From Xanthobacter autotrophicus (lineage in GTDB: Bacteria; Pseudomonadota; Alphaproteobacteria; Rhizobiales; Xanthobacteraceae): a DNA stretch of 64,000 nt. The DNA is taken from NCBI RefSeq assembly GCF_030015065.1, contig NZ_JAIVFN010000006.1, forward strand, positions 18,834-82,833. The letters run 5' to 3'. Under the pieces are notes generated by a model that was given only the letters and a program-made list of their open reading frames with translations, ran no database searches and had not been told where the DNA came from. The position numbers were made by a program, and so were the translations under genes. Below are positions 1-8,349 of the stretch, one piece after another. The stretch's first letter is position 1, and each line of letters begins with the position of its first letter.

Positions 1-1
1 A

Positions 2-15
2 GGGCTCAAAAGCCC
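2..15 (+). other. Short stem-loop upstream of aapQ
   Basis: A 5-bp perfect stem (GGGCT/AGCCC) with a 4-nt loop lies 18 bp before the aapQ start. Hairpins between a binding-protein gene and its permease genes are common and lower downstream expression. The aapJ gene that would precede it is outside the window, so this role is inferred. Confidence 0.3.
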
Positions 16-33
16 GCACTTTTCGGGGGTACC

Positions 34-1329
34 ATGTCGGATGCTCGCCTTTCGGGGCCACCGGCGGCGTCACGCCGTCGCTGGTCGTGGACGGATCCCA
101 AGCTGCGCTCCTCGGTGATCCAGATCGTCCTGGCGCTCATCATGGTGTGGCTGGTCTGGTCGTTCTATGCCAATGCGACGGCCAACCTCTCCCGGCTCGG
201 CATCGCCTCCGGCTTCGGCTTCCTCGACAATCGCGCCGGCTTCGCCATCAGCCAGTCGCTCATCCCCTACAACGAATCCATGAGCTACGGCCGCGCCTTC
301 GTGGTGGGCCTGCTGAACACCCTCCTGGTGGCCTTTCTCGGCGTCATCCTCGCCACCCTCATCGGCTTCGTGATGGGCGTCGCCCGCCTGTCGAAGAACG
401 TGGTGATCAAGGCCCTCGCCTCCGCCTATGTGGAAGTCACCCGCAACCTGCCGCCGCTGTTCCAGATCATGTTCTGGTACCTCGCCGTGCTCTCGACCCT
501 GCCCGGCCCGCGGCAGAGCTGGGGCTTCGGCCTGCAGCCGCTGCTCGGCTCCATCGGCTCCGGCCTGTCGGCCATCGGGCTCGGCTTCCTCGGCAACCCG
601 CTTTCCGGCTTCGCGGCGGGCCTGTCGGCACCGTCCGTGTTCGTGAACAATCGCGGCCTCGTCCTGCCCCGTCCCATCTTCGAGGACGGCTCCATGGCCA
701 TCCTCTACGCCCTCGTGGCGGCGGTGGTGGCGAGCGTGCTCATCGGCCTGTGGGCGAAGAAGCGGCGCGAGGCGACGGGCAAGCCGTTCCCGGCATTCTG
801 GACCGGCCTCGCCCTCATCATCGTGCTGCCGCTGGCGGCGTCCTACGCCGTGGGCAATCCCGTCAGCATCGAGACGCCGGAGCTGCGCGGCTTCAACTTC
901 GTCGGCGGGGTTCGCGTCATCCCCGAATTCGTCTCGCTGCTTTTGGCGCTCGCCATCTATACCGGCGGCTTCATCGCCGAGATCGTGCGCTCGGGCATCC
1001 TCGCGGTCTCCAAGGGCCAGAGCGAGGCGGCACACTCCCTCGGCCTGAGGAGCGGGCCGACGCTGCGCCTCGTCATCATCCCGCAGGCCATGCGGGTGAT
1101 CGTGCCGCCGCTCACCAGCCAGTATCTCAACCTCACCAAGAACTCCTCGCTGGGCGTCGCGGTGGGCTATCCGGACCTGTTCGCGGTCTTCGCCGGCACG
1201 ACACTGAACCAGACCGGACAGGCCATCGAGATCATCGCGGTGACCATGGCGGTCTACCTGACCATCTCCATCGTCACGTCCATGATCATGGGCTGGTACA
1301 ACAAGCGCGTCGCGCTGGTGGAGCGGTGA
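34..1329 (+). CDS. aapQ: General L-amino-acid ABC transporter permease (AapQ-like)
   Basis: This 431-residue inner-membrane permease of the HisM/AapQ family forms the transmembrane channel with AapM for broad-range L-amino-acid uptake. It has a first membrane segment at about residues 28-46 and a large periplasmic insertion (about 150-300), typical of Aap rather than of short HisQM permeases. The EAA loop near the C-terminus (EAAHSLGLRSGPTLR) contacts the ATPase. It is followed after 1 bp by aapM and then aapP, so the three form one operon. The binding protein aapJ, usually first in the operon, would lie left of the window. The symbol rests on operon order and permease length; specificity is inferred. 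Confidence 0.9.
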   Translation: MSDARLSGPPAASRRRWSWTDPKLRSSVIQIVLALIMVWLVWSFYANATANLSRLGIASGFGFLDNRAGFAISQSLIPYNESMSYGRAFVVGLLNTLLVAFLGVILATLIGFVMGVARLSKNVVIKALASAYVEVTRNLPPLFQIMFWYLAVLSTLPGPRQSWGFGLQPLLGSIGSGLSAIGLGFLGNPLSGFAAGLSAPSVFVNNRGLVLPRPIFEDGSMAILYALVAAVVASVLIGLWAKKRREATGKPFPAFWTGLALIIVLPLAASYAVGNPVSIETPELRGFNFVGGVRVIPEFVSLLLALAIYTGGFIAEIVRSGILAVSKGQSEAAHSLGLRSGPTLRLVIIPQAMRVIVPPLTSQYLNLTKNSSLGVAVGYPDLFAVFAGTTLNQTGQAIEIIAVTMAVYLTISIVTSMIMGWYNKRVALVER

Positions 1330-1330
1330 G

Positions 1331-2761
1331 ATGAGCGACACCACCGCCCCCCTCTCCCGCCCCGGGGTCTCCCCGGCCCAGGCCTTCGTTTCCGCCGCCT
1401 TGCGCGAGCCGGAGCCGGCCCCGGTCTCGACCCGCGGCCCCGTGCTGTGGGTGCGCCAGCACCTGGTCGGCTCGGTGCCGCAGGTGCTCCTGACCCTGTT
1501 CGGCATCTGGCTGGTCTATGTGACCGTCCCGCCGCTCATCAAATTCTTCCTCATCGACGCGGTGTGGACCGGCACCAGCCGCGAGGCCTGCCTGCCCGAG
1601 AAGGTGGGGCGGCCCGTCGGTGCGTGCTGGCCCTTCATCTGGGCCAAGATGGACCAGCTGCTCTACGGCTTCTATCCGGCGAGCGAGCGCTGGCGCGTGA
1701 ACGTGGTCTATGCCCTCGGCGCCATCCTGCTGCTGCCGCTGCTGATCCAGAAGCTGCCCGGCAAGCGCCTCAACGCCATCGCGTTCTTCGGCGTGTTCCC
1801 GGTGGTCGCCTTCGTGCTGCTCACCGGCGGCAATCTCGACATGCAGCGCTTCCTGGTCGGCTCGATCGGTTCGATCGGCTTCGGCGACCTGTTCACCTCG
1901 GGCGGCTCGGTGCAGGGCCTGCGCGCCAGCTTCTGGATCGACTTCGTCGTCTCCACGGTTATCGTCACCGCCATCGCCTTCCTGGTCTCGCGCTTCGTCG
2001 CGGGGCCGGAAGCGGGGCCGGCCGCGGCGAAGGCCACGCTCAGCATGCTCGGCCTGCTCGGCCTCATCATCTTCGCGATGGATATCGACCTCGGCCTGCC
2101 GCAGGTGGAAACCCGGCTGTGGGGCGGCCTGCTCGTGACGCTCGTGATCGCGGTCACGGGCATCACGGTGTCGCTGCCGTTCGGCATCCTTTTGGCGCTC
2201 GGGCGGCGCTCCAAGCTGCCGCTGGTGAAGGCGCTGTCCATCATCTTCATCGAGTTCTGGCGCGGCGTGCCGCTCATCACGGTGCTGTTCTTCGCCACCT
2301 ACATGCTGCCCTTGTTCCTGCCCGGGCGCTTCACCATCGACGGCCTGCTCCGGGCGCTGGTGGGCGTGGCGCTGTTCGCCTCGGCCTACATGGCGGAGGT
2401 GGTGCGGGGCGGCCTCCAGGCCATCCCCAAGGGCCAGTATGAGGGCGCCATGGCGTTGGGCCTCAGGCCGGGGCTGATGATGCGCCTCGTGGTGCTGCCG
2501 CAGGCGCTGAAGATGGTGATCCCCGGCATCGTCAACAACTTCATCGGCCTGTTCAAGGACACGACGCTGGTGCTGATCGTCTCCATCTTCGACCTGCTCG
2601 GCTCCATGCGCGCGGCCTTCACCGATCCCAGCTGGGCCTCGCCCACCACACTGTTCACCGGTTTCGGCTTCGCCGGCATCATCTACTTCGTCTTCTGCTT
2701 CGGCATGTCCCGGTATTCGATGGCGCTGGAAAAGCGCCTCGACCGGGCCCAGCGTCACTGA
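1331..2761 (+). CDS. aapM: General L-amino-acid ABC transporter permease (AapM-like)
   Basis: This second permease subunit has 476 residues. Several hydrophobic segments surround a long soluble insertion after the first segment, and the C-terminal transport domain carries an EAA loop (EGAMALGLRPGLMMRL). The N-terminal 50 residues are Pro/Ala-rich and cytoplasmic. The start is 2 bp after the aapQ stop, and aapP begins 15 bp downstream, so translational coupling is likely. Its length and pairing with a 431-residue partner match AapM of rhizobia (BztC-type) better than standard polar amino-acid permeases of about 220-240 residues. Confidence 0.9.
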   Translation: MSDTTAPLSRPGVSPAQAFVSAALREPEPAPVSTRGPVLWVRQHLVGSVPQVLLTLFGIWLVYVTVPPLIKFFLIDAVWTGTSREACLPEKVGRPVGACWPFIWAKMDQLLYGFYPASERWRVNVVYALGAILLLPLLIQKLPGKRLNAIAFFGVFPVVAFVLLTGGNLDMQRFLVGSIGSIGFGDLFTSGGSVQGLRASFWIDFVVSTVIVTAIAFLVSRFVAGPEAGPAAAKATLSMLGLLGLIIFAMDIDLGLPQVETRLWGGLLVTLVIAVTGITVSLPFGILLALGRRSKLPLVKALSIIFIEFWRGVPLITVLFFATYMLPLFLPGRFTIDGLLRALVGVALFASAYMAEVVRGGLQAIPKGQYEGAMALGLRPGLMMRLVVLPQALKMVIPGIVNNFIGLFKDTTLVLIVSIFDLLGSMRAAFTDPSWASPTTLFTGFGFAGIIYFVFCFGMSRYSMALEKRLDRAQRH

Positions 2762-2776
2762 TCGAAAGGGCGACCC

Positions 2777-3553
<777 letters not shown>

Positions 3554-4268
3554 GGAGCGGCCGGGCCGTGCGCGGCAGGGCGGGCGCGTGGCGCCTCAAC
3601 GTGAAACGCGGCACCGGCGGTGACCCGGCGGAGTGCGCGCCGGCCCCTCACGACAGGGCCCGGACGGGGCCCTTGAGCGCGCCCCGCGCAGGCCCGCGAC
3701 GGCATCACCCTCAACCCGCCGCGGCATCGGCGGCACCTGCCTGCCGCCAATCCCCCGGGTCGCGCGGGCCGGACGACACTGAACTCCCTCGGCCTCGCCG
3801 GCGCGCGGGCATCGGCGCGCATCCCCGCCCGTGCCGCGCTCCCGTCCCTCCGTCTCGGCTGCTGCCGCGATCGCGCTCTCGCCCCGCCAGCGACGGCCAT
3901 CGGCCGGATCTCCCCCGGCCACGGGTTCGGGCCCGCCCACCAGCACCGCCGAAACTCCCCATCCAGCCGCCTCACCACCCGCTGACAGATCCGCAGCCCT
4001 TTTCCACCCAGCGCGCGGTGGCCAGCACCTGTGCCGGGAGTTGATCTTCGGACACTGATGTATTACTCAAGGACTATGAAGCGGTATTCTAGTATTGAAT
4101 GCTTCTAAACTGGCCCTGAAGTCCCGATTGTGCTGACGGGCGCACCTGCTGATCTGGAGCGATTCAAAAATGAGCAGGCATGAACATGGTGGCGCCGGCC
4201 TCTTCGGCGTGCAGGTGGGTGAAGACGGAGCGGTGAGGGGCGCGCAGCGCGCCTGCCGCACCATTCCC
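3554..4268 (+). other. Gene-poor GC-rich gap upstream of hemP
   Basis: About 715 bp separate aapP from hemP. The first 500 bp are very GC-rich. Open frames occur on both strands but have low-complexity Arg/Pro/Ala composition and no recognisable domain. From about 4,060 the DNA becomes much more AT-rich, as expected of a promoter region. An ICE-box-like palindrome lies at 4093-4109. I see no other gene. Confidence 0.6.
4093..4109 (+). promoter_or_regulatory. Candidate Irr-binding ICE box upstream of hemP
   Basis: The 17-mer TATTGAATGCTTCTAAA resembles the rhizobial Irr iron-control element (TTTAGAANNNTTCTAAA). The right half-site and the central GAA-N3-TTC are intact, and the left half has two mismatches. 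It lies in an AT-rich patch 160 bp before hemP, a gene whose rhizobial homologue hmuP is iron-controlled. Binding is inferred only. Confidence 0.45.
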
Positions 4269-4394
4269 ATGACCGATACACAGCTCGACAGCCGCGACCT
4301 GTTCGCCGCCGGACGGCTCGTGACCATCACCCATGGCGAGCACACCTATCAGTTGCGCCTCACGGCCCAGAACAAGCTCATCCTCACCAAATAG
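4269..4394 (+). CDS. hemP: Hemin uptake protein HemP/HmuP
   Basis: This 41-residue protein ends in the HemP-family core: a Ser/Asp-Leu-Phe segment, then GRLVTITHGEHTYQLRLT and a terminal NKLILTK. HemP/HmuP is a small cytoplasmic protein linked to haem uptake; in rhizobia it activates the haem receptor gene. I chose the ATG at 4269 because family similarity starts there. An in-frame ATG at 4170 would add 33 residues unlike any HemP. No haem transporter genes are adjacent, so it is a stand-alone copy. Regulation by Irr is suggested by the site at 4093. Confidence 0.85.
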   Translation: MTDTQLDSRDLFAAGRLVTITHGEHTYQLRLTAQNKLILTK

Positions 4395-4601
4395 CCCGTC
4401 CCCGCCCCCTGCGGCGGCACGCCGCCACGAGGCGGCCGGGCGCCGCCGCGAGGGCTCGCCCCGTGCCTTTCCTTTGCCGCCTTTGGCCTGCATCAGGGCC
4501 GCCCCCGGCGAAAGGCGCGCCGCGCGCCGATCGTCCGGCCCTTTTCGGCACGGGCGTTTCTGCTATTGTCCGCGCCGATTTCAGCGGATCCAGACAGAAG
4601 C

Positions 4602-6335
4602 ATGGCCATCTCAGAGCCCGCGTCCAACACGCGCCGGGCGTTCGACCTCGACCTGCCCCGGCGCCTCGTTCGCCTCCTGGACGTTGCCTCGGCGCGCCAT
4701 GGCCGCGCCAGCCTGCTGCTCGTGGCCGTGGCGCTTCTCGCCTTCCTGCCCGGCTTCTTCCAGCTCTCGCCCATCGACCGCGACGAGGCCCGCTTCGCGC
4801 AGGCCACCAAGCAGATGCTGGAGAGCGGCAATTTCGTGGACATCCGCTTCCACACCCAGGCCCGCCACAAGAAGCCGGTGGGCATCTACTGGCTCCAGGC
4901 CGCGACGGTGAAGGCCGGCGAGGCGGTCATCGGTCCTTCCGCGCTCTATTCCATCTGGCTCTATCGCCTGCCGTCCCTGTGCGCCGCCATCGGCGCGGTG
5001 CTGCTCACCTACTGGACCGCCCTCGCCTTCGTCACCCGCCGCGGGGCCCTCCTCGCCGGCCTGATGATGGCGGGATGCGTGCTGCTTGGGGTGGAGGCGC
5101 GCCTCGCCAAGACCGATGCGGTCCTGCTCTTCACCATCATCGCCTCCTTCGGCGCGCTGGCGCGGGCCTATATGCGTCCGGCCGCGGAGCGCGCGGGCGA
5201 CCTGAAGCTCGCCGCCATCTTCTGGACTTCGCTGGCCGCCGGCATCCTCATCAAGGGGCCCATGGCGCCCCTGTTCGTGGGCCTCGCAGTGGCGGCGCTG
5301 GCGGTGGTGGAGCGCTCGGGCGGCTTCCTGAAGCCGCTGAAGCCGCTTCCGGGCCTCGCCTGGTGCCTGCTGCTGGTGCTGCCCTGGTTCGTCGCCATCT
5401 ATTATGTGACCGACGGCGCCTTCTACCAGCACGCCGTGGGCGTGGACATGCTGGGCAAGGTGGCCGACGGCGCCGAGGGGCACTGGGGCCCGCCCGGTAC
5501 CTATTTGCTGGCGGTGTGGGGCACCTTCTGGCCGTCCGTGGCCCTCGTCGCCATGGCCGCGCCCTTCGTCTGGCGCGCCCGGCGCGAGGAGAAGGTCCGC
5601 TTCCTGCTGTGCTGGCTGGTGCCGGGCTGGCTGGTGTTCGAGATCGCCGCCACCAAGCTCCCCCATTATGTGCTGCCGCTCTACCCCGCGCTCGCCATCC
5701 TGGTGGCGCTGGCGGTGGAGCGCGGCGCCATGGCCAAGGCGGGAAGCCGGCTCGGCGGCCTCGTCTGGCTGTGGCCGGTGCTCGCCATCGTGCTGTCGCT
5801 GGCGCTCGGCGGCGCCTATCTGTGGTTCGGCAGCGGCTTCGGCCTTGCCGCATGGCCGCTGCTCATCCTCGCCGTCGTGCTGCTGTGGAGCGCGGCGCGG
5901 GCGTTTGCGCGCGTGGGCATCGAAGGCGCGTTCCTCACTGCCTTGGTTGGGGCCCTGGTGCTGTTCATCGCGGTCTATCAGGTGATGCTGCCGCAGATGC
6001 GCGCCCTGTGGATCTCCGAGCACCTCGCCCAGGTGGCCCGCGACGAGGGCTGCCCGGCCGAGAAGATCGCCTCCTTCCCCTACCAGGAGCCGAGCCTCGT
6101 CTTCCTCGTGGGCACGAAGATCAACTACATCCTGCCCGACGCGGCGGCGGTGCTGCTGAAGCAGGGCGGCTGCGCCCTCGCCTTCATCGACACCCGCTTC
6201 ATTCCCTTCTTCGAGACCAAGGCCACCGAGATCGGGCTGAAATATCACGCCGTCGGGACGCTTTCGGGCTTCACCTACAATGGCGGGCGGCAGGTGGCGA
6301 TCACCGTGTTCCGCTCGGACGAGGCCGCCCCGTGA
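4602..6335 (+). CDS. ArnT-like polyprenyl-phosphate-sugar glycosyltransferase (GT83/PMT family)
   Basis: This 577-residue integral membrane glycosyltransferase should move a sugar from a polyprenyl-phosphate carrier to an envelope acceptor, probably lipid A or LPS core, on the periplasmic side. It has about a dozen hydrophobic helices. The first periplasmic loop carries the acidic motif PIDRDEARFAQ, followed by HKKPVGIYWLQ, both typical of the ArnT branch. The ATG at 4602 is preferred over an in-frame ATG 36 bp upstream because similarity begins soon after it. The stop overlaps the GTG start of the PAP2 gene, marking a coupled four-gene operon. The donor sugar (aminoarabinose, galacturonic acid or other) cannot be read from the sequence. 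Confidence 0.85.
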   Translation: MAISEPASNTRRAFDLDLPRRLVRLLDVASARHGRASLLLVAVALLAFLPGFFQLSPIDRDEARFAQATKQMLESGNFVDIRFHTQARHKKPVGIYWLQAATVKAGEAVIGPSALYSIWLYRLPSLCAAIGAVLLTYWTALAFVTRRGALLAGLMMAGCVLLGVEARLAKTDAVLLFTIIASFGALARAYMRPAAERAGDLKLAAIFWTSLAAGILIKGPMAPLFVGLAVAALAVVERSGGFLKPLKPLPGLAWCLLLVLPWFVAIYYVTDGAFYQHAVGVDMLGKVADGAEGHWGPPGTYLLAVWGTFWPSVALVAMAAPFVWRARREEKVRFLLCWLVPGWLVFEIAATKLPHYVLPLYPALAILVALAVERGAMAKAGSRLGGLVWLWPVLAIVLSLALGGAYLWFGSGFGLAAWPLLILAVVLLWSAARAFARVGIEGAFLTALVGALVLFIAVYQVMLPQMRALWISEHLAQVARDEGCPAEKIASFPYQEPSLVFLVGTKINYILPDAAAVLLKQGGCALAFIDTRFIPFFETKATEIGLKYHAVGTLSGFTYNGGRQVAITVFRSDEAAP

Positions 6336-7255
6336 CGGCTGAGGCCGCCCCCGGAGGGGTGCCGCACGCGCCGGTCCGCCATGCGATCACGCAGGCGGCC
6401 GAGGGGGTGCGGCTGCTGGTCTTCTCCATCGGGCAGGCACTGTCCTATCTCGTGCGGCGCCGGATCGGCACTCCCCTGCCCCGCCTCGGCTTCGCGGGCC
6501 GGTGGGAAATCCTCGCCTTCATCCTGCTGGCGGCAGGGCTGACGGCGGCGGCCATGATCCTGGTGGACCCGATGGTGGCAGGTCTGCGTCACAGGCTGCC
6601 GGTATGGCTTATCGTCCTGTCCGAGCGCCTCACCGATCTCGGCTTCAGCGGCGTGGTGCTGTGGCCGCTCGGCATCGGCCTCGCTTATGCGCTGCTCCTG
6701 ACCCATGCGGGCGATGCCGTGACCCGGCGCATCGCCGCGAGCGTCGCCGCGCGCATCGGCTTCCTGTTCCTCGCCGTCGCGCCGGTGGGGCTCGGGGTTT
6801 CCATCTTCAAGCACATGCTCGGCCGGGCGCGGCCCCACGCCGCCCTGGCCTTGCCGGGACCCAATCCCGAGCTCACCTTCCATGTGCTGGCGTGGAAATC
6901 GAGCTTCGCCTCCTTCCCCTCGGGCCATTCAACCACCACCTTCGCCGCGGCGATGGCGTTTGCCGCGCTGTTTCCGCGCGCCCGTGCCTGGCTGCTCGCG
7001 CTCGCCGTCCCGGTGGCGGCGACGCGGGTTGCGCTCGGCTCCCATTTCCCGAGCGACGTGATCGCCGGCGCCGCTGTCGGATCGGCCTTCGCCCTGTGGA
7101 TGATCCGCCTGTTCGCGGCGCGCCGGCTGGTGTTCCAGGTTGACGCCGCGGGCCGGATCGCGCCCATGGCGGGTCCATCCGCGCGCCGGCTCGGTCGCCT
7201 TGTGCCCCGCGCCGCTTTCAGCTCCGCCGTTCCAGTCGAAGAGGCGAGACCGTGA
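6332..7255 (+). CDS. PAP2-family membrane phosphatase (LpxE/LpxF-like)
   Basis: This 307-residue membrane phosphatase shows all three PAP2 catalytic motifs: KHMLGRARP (K-x6-RP), SFPSGH and R-x6-HFPSD. The active-site histidines and arginines are intact. In this operon a lipid A phosphatase, or a phosphatase recycling undecaprenyl pyrophosphate, is likely. The GTG at 6332 is the only start that fits the overlap with the upstream stop (GTGA) and gives a normal family length. Its stop overlaps the GTG start of the GT2 gene in the same way. The basic C-terminal tail of about 50 residues after the last membrane helix is unassigned. Confidence 0.85.
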   Translation: MTAEAAPGGVPHAPVRHAITQAAEGVRLLVFSIGQALSYLVRRRIGTPLPRLGFAGRWEILAFILLAAGLTAAAMILVDPMVAGLRHRLPVWLIVLSERLTDLGFSGVVLWPLGIGLAYALLLTHAGDAVTRRIAASVAARIGFLFLAVAPVGLGVSIFKHMLGRARPHAALALPGPNPELTFHVLAWKSSFASFPSGHSTTTFAAAMAFAALFPRARAWLLALAVPVAATRVALGSHFPSDVIAGAAVGSAFALWMIRLFAARRLVFQVDAAGRIAPMAGPSARRLGRLVPRAAFSSAVPVEEARP

Positions 7256-7998
7256 CCTCTCCCGTTGCCAATGCGTCCGCGGCCCCCCGATTGTCGGTGG
7301 TCATTTCCGTGAAAGACGAGGCGGACAACGTCCTCCCGCTGATCGAGGAGATCGACCGCGCCCTCGTCGCCGAGGCGTTCGAGCTCATCTTCGTGGATGA
7401 CGGCTCCACCGACGCCACCCTCGCCAACCTGCGGAAGGCGGCGCAGACGCGGCCCTATCTGCGCATCCTCGTGCACGAGAAATCCTGCGGCAAGACCGCG
7501 GGTGTCGACACCGGCGCCCGCGCGGCGCAAGGCGACATCCTGCTGCTGCTCGACGGCGACGGGCAGAACAATCCGGCCTACCTCCCCGAGATGGTGCGGG
7601 TGATGGACGAGGGCGGATCGCGCATTGGCATGGTCCAGGGCGAGCGGCAGGGGCGCAAGGACACGCGCTTCAAGCGCTTCCAGTCGCGCCTCGCCAACCG
7701 CATCCGCAACAGCCTGCTGAACGACGGCTCGCGCGACACCGGATGCGGCCTGAAGGCGGTGCGGCGCGACCTGCACCTGCGCCTGCCCCTGTTCGACGGG
7801 CAGCATCGCTTCATGGCGGCGCTGGTGCGGCGCGAGGGCTATGAGACCCGCACCGTGAAGGTGGTGGACCGCGAGCGCTGGTCCGGCGTGTCCAAATACG
7901 GCTTCTGGAACCGCTTCGGCGTCGGGATCCTGGATCTCTTCGGCGTGTGGTGGCTGGTGCAGCGCCGGCGCGTTCCGCACGTGGTGGAGCGTGGCTGA
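7252..7998 (+). CDS. Family 2 glycosyltransferase, DPM1/ArnC-like
   Basis: This 248-residue GT-A fold transferase probably makes a polyprenyl-phosphate sugar for the ArnT-like enzyme two genes upstream. The N-terminus is SVVISVKDEADNVLPLIEEI, with FVDDGSTD near residue 45 and a DGDGQNNP metal-binding region near 101-108. The C-terminus is short and lacks the two membrane helices of ArnC, so it resembles soluble dolichyl-phosphate-mannose-synthase types. The start is GTG at 7252, overlapping the PAP2 stop, and the stop overlaps the next ATG. The sugar is unknown. RgtE-like Dod-P-GalA synthase is one candidate because such genes co-occur with ArnT-like transferases in rhizobia. Confidence 0.85.
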   Translation: MTSPVANASAAPRLSVVISVKDEADNVLPLIEEIDRALVAEAFELIFVDDGSTDATLANLRKAAQTRPYLRILVHEKSCGKTAGVDTGARAAQGDILLLLDGDGQNNPAYLPEMVRVMDEGGSRIGMVQGERQGRKDTRFKRFQSRLANRIRNSLLNDGSRDTGCGLKAVRRDLHLRLPLFDGQHRFMAALVRREGYETRTVKVVDRERWSGVSKYGFWNRFGVGILDLFGVWWLVQRRRVPHVVERG

Positions 7999-8327
7999 TG
8001 ATCTATTACCTCAGCCAGATCGGCGATTACCTGCACGACGTCTTCATCGACCAGTTCGACTGGTGGGTGGTGCTGGGTCTCGTGGCCCAGATCATGTTCA
8101 CCATGCGCTTCGTGGTGCAGTGGATTGCCAGCGAGAAGGCGCAGCGCTCGGTGATCCCCTTCGCCTTCTGGACCTTTTCGCTGGGCGGCGGCACGCTGCT
8201 CCTGATCTACGCGCTTTACCGGCGCGATCCGGTGTTCATCGCCGGGCAGGCGCTGTCCACCTTCATCTATATCCGCAACCTGCAATTCGCCCTGCGCGAA
8301 CGCCGCGCCGCCCGCTCGGTGACCTGA
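7998..8327 (+). CDS. LpxB-N domain (LAB_N) small membrane protein
   Basis: This 109-residue protein matches the LAB_N family (lipid A biosynthesis N-terminal domain). Features are VLGLVAQIMFTMRFVVQWIASEK followed by a second hydrophobic hairpin (FWTFSLGGGTLLLIYALY) and a third. Three or four membrane segments are predicted. Free-standing LAB_N proteins regularly sit beside DPM-like GT2 and ArnT-like genes. A helper or lipid-carrier flipping role is plausible but unproven. The ATG shares one base with the upstream TGA. It is the last gene of the operon and converges with the RND pump gene 22 bp away; no clear terminator is visible between them. Confidence 0.8.
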   Translation: MIYYLSQIGDYLHDVFIDQFDWWVVLGLVAQIMFTMRFVVQWIASEKAQRSVIPFAFWTFSLGGGTLLLIYALYRRDPVFIAGQALSTFIYIRNLQFALRERRAARSVT

Positions 8328-8349
8328 GGGGGAACCGGGAGCGCCCGCC

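Noticed and set aside
4170..4268. Longer HemP start at 4170
   Set aside because: The additional 33 residues are unlike HemP; the family core starts at the ATG at 4269.
4463..7255. A 930-codon plus-strand frame over the ArnT-like and PAP2 genes
   Set aside because: Only the part after 6332 is a real protein (PAP2). The earlier part is Arg/Pro/Ala-rich translation of the ArnT-like gene in another frame.
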